6,657 nucleotides of DNA from Candidatus Omnitrophota bacterium. Lineage in GTDB: Bacteria > Omnitrophota > Omnitrophia > Omnitrophales > JACQLI01. The translations under genes were made by a program, and so were the position numbers. Below the pieces are notes generated by a model, which was given only the letters and a program-made list of their open reading frames with translations, was not told the DNA's origin and ran no database searches. The stretch lies in contig JACQLI010000014.1 in NCBI GenBank assembly GCA_016204125.1, positions 1-6,657 of the forward strand, in the 5' to 3' direction. Shown here in pieces: positions 4,158-6,657 of this stretch; positions within the stretch are counted from its first letter, which is position 1; each line of letters starts with the position of its first letter.

Positions 4158-5087
4158 TTAGTGCTTTAAAGTAACCCTTTTCTTAGCCCAATCTGAGAGA
4201 CATTCTCGATAAACTTGTTGAAACGGGAGGTCTTTCTTTTCGGATATCTTCTTGAGATCCTCATATTCGGGGCTTGCGACAGTATGTTTCGAATTAAGGA
4301 AGCCGATCTTCATTCGAATAGGCCCGAATCGCGTCATGATTCGGATGCTCTTGCGGGGAAGAGCAAAACGATCGATTTCAAGGAAACGAACACCCAGGCT
4401 TGGAGTCTCTTTAAAAACCACCTCAGCAATCCTCTCCTGATCCTTATGATTCAGAAGGACTGATAATTTGAAGGCGGGCCGCATTTTCTTCATTAAAATC
4501 GACTGGACCCACACATCGAGCGCCCCCGCCTTGAAGAGCCTCTGATAAAGGAGCTCAAAGCCCTGGGGGCTCATATCGTCGATATTGGTTTCAAGAAGAA
4601 GGATTCTCTCCTTTCGATAGGGGGCTGCGGTTTCACCGATACTGACTCTTATCTCGTTTCCTCCGTGGCCTACCCTTTCGAGTGTCATAGAGGGAATGGA
4701 AGTCTCCTTTTCACACAGGGTTGCTAAGATAACAGCACCTGCTGGGGTTACGATTTCCTGATTCACAGGAATCCGTTCGACCGTAAACCCGAGCAAAAGT
4801 TTTAAGGTCTCGGGCCTCCCCCTCCTTCCAATGGCCAAGTTTCTGACAAAACATTTCTGGATTCCGAAATTTTCGATTGACGAGACTATCTTTGTCACTT
4901 GATCGGTCGCTGTCTTTGTCTCTGATTTTGAAAGTGGAACGGTCTTGAGCAACTTGAGGGCGCGATCGATTTTCTCTCTGATGCGGGGCTTGAATTTTCT
5001 CTTAGAAGAAAGTCCTGCATCAAGAATTGCTTTGATGATGCCCTCACCCGTTACTCCTCGGGGGCAATTAAAGACGAGAATCTTCAT
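4158..5087 (-). CDS. larC: shortened LarC-type nickel-pincer cofactor protein
   Basis: LarC inserts nickel into the pincer nucleotide with the help of CTP. This 309-aa protein is about 100 aa shorter than usual. The C-terminal half is good LarC: EIVTPAGAVILATL (111-124), ERVGHGGNEI (137-146), LLLETNIDDMSPQ (163-175) and GALDVWVQSILMKKMRP (188-204). The N-terminal part keeps only the outline: MKILVFNCPRGVTGEG replaces the family MKxLYFDCFSGISGDM pattern, while the HFHEVG-type motif and the AHG..P.PAPA segment are missing. Its ATG overlaps the larB stop codon by 4 nt (ATGA), so the two are translationally coupled. A short AT-rich hairpin spans its stop codon, but no clear terminator follows. 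The gene frame is open throughout, so this looks like evolved reduction and not a frameshift. Confidence 0.85.
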   Translation of the reverse strand: MKILVFNCPRGVTGEGIIKAILDAGLSSKRKFKPRIREKIDRALKLLKTVPLSKSETKTATDQVTKIVSSIENFGIQKCFVRNLAIGRRGRPETLKLLLGFTVERIPVNQEIVTPAGAVILATLCEKETSIPSMTLERVGHGGNEIRVSIGETAAPYRKERILLLETNIDDMSPQGFELLYQRLFKAGALDVWVQSILMKKMRPAFKLSVLLNHKDQERIAEVVFKETPSLGVRFLEIDRFALPRKSIRIMTRFGPIRMKIGFLNSKHTVASPEYEDLKKISEKKDLPFQQVYRECLSDWAKKRVTLKH

Positions 5088-5866
5088 CTGTTGGAAGTGA
5101 TGGAAACTGCAAAACAGGCTGCGCCAAAACCGTTATCGATATTCACAACGGCAACTCCTTGGGCGCAGGAATTGAGCATGGTAAGAAGAGGCGCGACACC
5201 TTTAAAACTTGCGCCGTAACCGACACTCGTCGGTACAGCGATCACGGGTTTATCGCTGAGACCTGCGACAACACTTGGCAGGGCGCCTTCCATTCCTGCT
5301 ACGCAAATAATCGCCTTAACCTGTCTCAGCTTGGGGAGTTGGTCCAAGAGCCGATGAAGCCCTGCAACTCCACAGTCATACAAACGTACCGCCCTTCGGC
5401 CAGTGAGCTCAAGAGTGAGCGCCGCTTCCTCCGCCACGGGCAAATCGCTTGTCCCTCCTGTGATAACGGCTATGGAAGGTATCTCTCCATTTTTTTGTGA
5501 AGCGAGAATTTGAAATTGCCTCAGATTCTGGCTGAGGTATGCAATCTTCGCTTCTTTGGAATACCTCAGATCTTTGAATTTTTTTCTAAGAGACCGGTAG
5601 GTCTTTTCATCAAGTCTTGTCACAATGAGGTTTTGGCCAGATTTCCTAATCGAATGGATGATTTTCTCAAGGTGAGGAATCGTTTTGCCAGGTGCGTAGA
5701 CCGCTTCGGGAAAACCCTTTCGAAGCGCGCGGTGATGATCAATACGGGCGAAGGGAAAGGTCTCGTACGGGAGGTTTTTGAGCCTGTCGAATGCCCTCTT
5801 GCTCGAAAGCCTCCTAGACTCAACACCCCTTAGAATTTTCTCAATAGCTTTTGCGGTAAGATTCAT
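5084..5866 (-). CDS. larB: nickel-pincer cofactor biosynthesis protein LarB
   Basis: LarB carboxylates nicotinic acid adenine dinucleotide and cleaves it to pyridinium-3,5-dicarboxylate mononucleotide, the first step to the nickel-pincer cofactor. The N-terminal part has FARIDHHRALRKGFPEAVYAPGKT (residues 39-62, with the usual DHHR pattern). The C-terminal PurE-like domain has ITGGTSDLPVAEEA (135-148), DCGVAGLHRL (164-173), AGMEGALPSVVAGL (190-203), PTSVGYGAS (212-220) and NSCAQGVAVVNIDNGFGAA (232-250). Cys234 in NSC is the expected catalytic cysteine. At 260 aa the length is normal. It starts 3 nt after the MgtC-type gene and overlaps larC by 4 nt. There is no clear Shine-Dalgarno, so translation probably follows from upstream. 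larE and larA are not in the window. Confidence 0.95.
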   Translation of the reverse strand: MNLTAKAIEKILRGVESRRLSSKRAFDRLKNLPYETFPFARIDHHRALRKGFPEAVYAPGKTIPHLEKIIHSIRKSGQNLIVTRLDEKTYRSLRKKFKDLRYSKEAKIAYLSQNLRQFQILASQKNGEIPSIAVITGGTSDLPVAEEAALTLELTGRRAVRLYDCGVAGLHRLLDQLPKLRQVKAIICVAGMEGALPSVVAGLSDKPVIAVPTSVGYGASFKGVAPLLTMLNSCAQGVAVVNIDNGFGAACFAVSITSNR

Positions 5867-5869
5867 AGT

Positions 5870-6325
5870 TCAGACGTCTGTCAGACCGAAACGCCTACCA
5901 ATCACCCCAAAAACCCACAAGACAAATAAGGTAATAACGGTGGTAACAAGTGCGGGTTTGATAAAGCCTACTCCGCAAGCAAGACCGATCCCTGCGGCGA
6001 CCCAAAGGCTAGCCGCTGTGGTGAGACCCTTCACGCCAGTCGGGAATCGAATGATTGCACCAGCGCCTAGAAATCCGATTCCGCTTACTACTTGAGCGGC
6101 GATCCGTGATGGATCCACTTGCGCTTCACCTTTGTAGACATCATAGATGTTGACCGAGACAAGCATGATAAGCGCTGCTCCGATAGAAACAAGGGCGTGC
6201 GTTCTAAAACCTGCCATCTTTCCATGAATTTCCCTCTCTAAGCCAATAAACCCTCCAAAGAGTGTAGCGAGGATAAGTCTTGCGATCATTTCTGTATCCT
6301 GAGGAGTAAGCCAGTTCATGGTCAT
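5870..6325 (-). CDS. MgtC/SapB-family membrane protein, short form
   Basis: This 151-aa inner-membrane protein holds the conserved MgtC N-terminal domain. Motifs are FGGFIGLEREIHGKMAGFRTH (residues 19-39), VSGIGFLGAGAIIR (80-93) and GLTTAASLWVAAGIGLACGVG (100-120), with four to five hydrophobic segments. The soluble ACT-like C-terminal domain of full MgtC (about 230 aa) is absent, as in many SapB/YhiD-type members. MgtC proteins are linked to growth in low magnesium and to control of membrane ATP synthase, but the role of short forms is uncertain. The first ATG overlaps the tsaD stop by 4 nt, and AGGAG sits 4 nt upstream; a second ATG two codons later (10-nt spacing) is equally possible. larB follows after 3 nt. 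Confidence 0.92.
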   Translation of the reverse strand: MTMNWLTPQDTEMIARLILATLFGGFIGLEREIHGKMAGFRTHALVSIGAALIMLVSVNIYDVYKGEAQVDPSRIAAQVVSGIGFLGAGAIIRFPTGVKGLTTAASLWVAAGIGLACGVGFIKPALVTTVITLFVLWVFGVIGRRFGLTDV

Positions 6326-6657
6326 GATTCTCCTATAGCAAGGTTGGGATCCGCTGAAATTTCCCAGTCTGAGTGTCGTCCCTGTTTGTAAAGTTCGTAG
6401 CCTCTTCTTGCAATCATCGCGGCATTGTCCAAAGTAAGGGCGAAGGAAGGAAAGCGAACCCGAATGCCGTAAGGTTCTGCTTCTTGTTTAAGCAGCTCGC
6501 GCAGTCTCGAATTGGCACTCACTCCTCCTCCTACAACAATCTCCTTCACCTTTTTATAACGGCAGGCGTTAATTGTCTTCTCAACAAGCCACCTGGTAAC
6601 GGTTTCTTGAAAACTGGCACAGAGGTCCGTCAGTTTCTTCTGGTCGTCAACTTTAAA
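6322..6657 (-). CDS. tsaD: tRNA t6A synthase subunit TsaD, C-terminal part (cut by window edge)
   Basis: TsaD, with TsaB and TsaE, transfers the threonylcarbamoyl group to A37 of ANN-decoding tRNAs. Only the last 111 codons are present; the frame is open to the window edge. Visible are DLCASFQETVTRWLVEKT (from the 11th codon), VVGGGVSANSRLRELL, and LTLDNAAMIARRGYE near the C terminus. The last motif corresponds to the family CTDNAAMIA; the metal-binding Asp is kept but the preceding Thr is Leu. The N-terminal HxxxH metal site is outside the window. The final codons end in ATGA, overlapping the start of the MgtC-type gene, so tsaD heads or belongs to the tsaD-mgtC-larB-larC operon. Confidence 0.95.
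   Translation of the reverse strand, partial: FKVDDQKKLTDLCASFQETVTRWLVEKTINACRYKKVKEIVVGGGVSANSRLRELLKQEAEPYGIRVRFPSFALTLDNAAMIARRGYELYKQGRHSDWEISADPNLAIGES

Noticed and set aside
4153..4174. 8-bp inverted repeat TTACTTTA/TAAAGTAA across the larC stop codon as a terminator
   Set aside because: The stem is nearly all A-T and no T-run follows on the minus strand, so it is unlikely to terminate transcription.
4215..4463. Plus-strand open frames over larC (also 4252-4440)
   Set aside because: Antisense shadows of larC with no family resemblance.
5620..5826. Minus-strand open frame of 68 codons inside larB in another frame
   Set aside because: Overlaps larB entirely; the translation is Arg/Ser-rich shadow sequence.
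5510..5833. Plus-strand open frame of 107 codons, and the similar one at 5159-5500
   Set aside because: Both lie antisense to larB, which has full family motifs; no recognisable protein features or ribosome-binding site.
5778..6095. Plus-strand open frame over the MgtC-type gene and larB start
   Set aside because: Antisense to two clear genes; Pro/Thr-rich shadow translation.
1..6657. CRISPR array, insertion sequence or integrase
   Set aside because: No spaced direct-repeat array and no transposase or integrase motif on either strand; the only repeats are those listed.

Overview
The window is gene-dense, and every gene I can support lies on the minus strand, so transcription runs from high to low coordinates. 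The gene set points to an uncultured or deep-branching Gram-negative bacterium. A secreted protein resembling the TIGR04073 exosortase-associated family, a SpoVG with an inserted zinc ribbon, a COX24/bS22-like mini-protein and small palindromic repeats next to a GIY-YIG gene together suggest Omnitrophota or a relative. This placement is inference from family memory and not from a search.

Region 1 (6657 to 4158) is a tight operon: the 3' end of tsaD (tRNA t6A modification), a short MgtC/SapB membrane protein, larB, and a shortened larC. These genes overlap by 4 nt or are 3 nt apart. LarB and LarC make the nickel-pincer nucleotide cofactor of lactate racemase-type enzymes; larE and larA are not in the window. 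LarC keeps its C-terminal motifs but has lost most recognisable N-terminal ones.

Region 2 (4157 to 3584) is a stand-alone unit. A 178-nt promoter and leader region carries two perfect 11-bp tandem repeats. It is followed by a 111-aa secreted protein and a very strong hairpin terminator.

Region 3 (3583 to 431) starts with a ZIP-family metal transporter whose ATG lies 4 nt past that terminator hairpin. Next come hisG (with an apparently leaderless promoter overlapping the ZIP stop codon), a 32-aa very basic ribosomal-type protein, ispE and spoVG. This block ends in two consecutive hairpins, the second a classic intrinsic terminator.

Region 4 (422 to 15) is the most unusual. A tRNA-Gln-like relic is interrupted inside its anticodon loop by a 30-bp double palindrome and truncated after its variable loop. 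It is followed at once by a small GIY-YIG endonuclease-type gene and then by an intact tRNA-Gln(TTG). The 5' parts of the two tRNAs form an imperfect direct repeat flanking the GIY-YIG gene, as expected of a small mobile module that invaded a tRNA locus.
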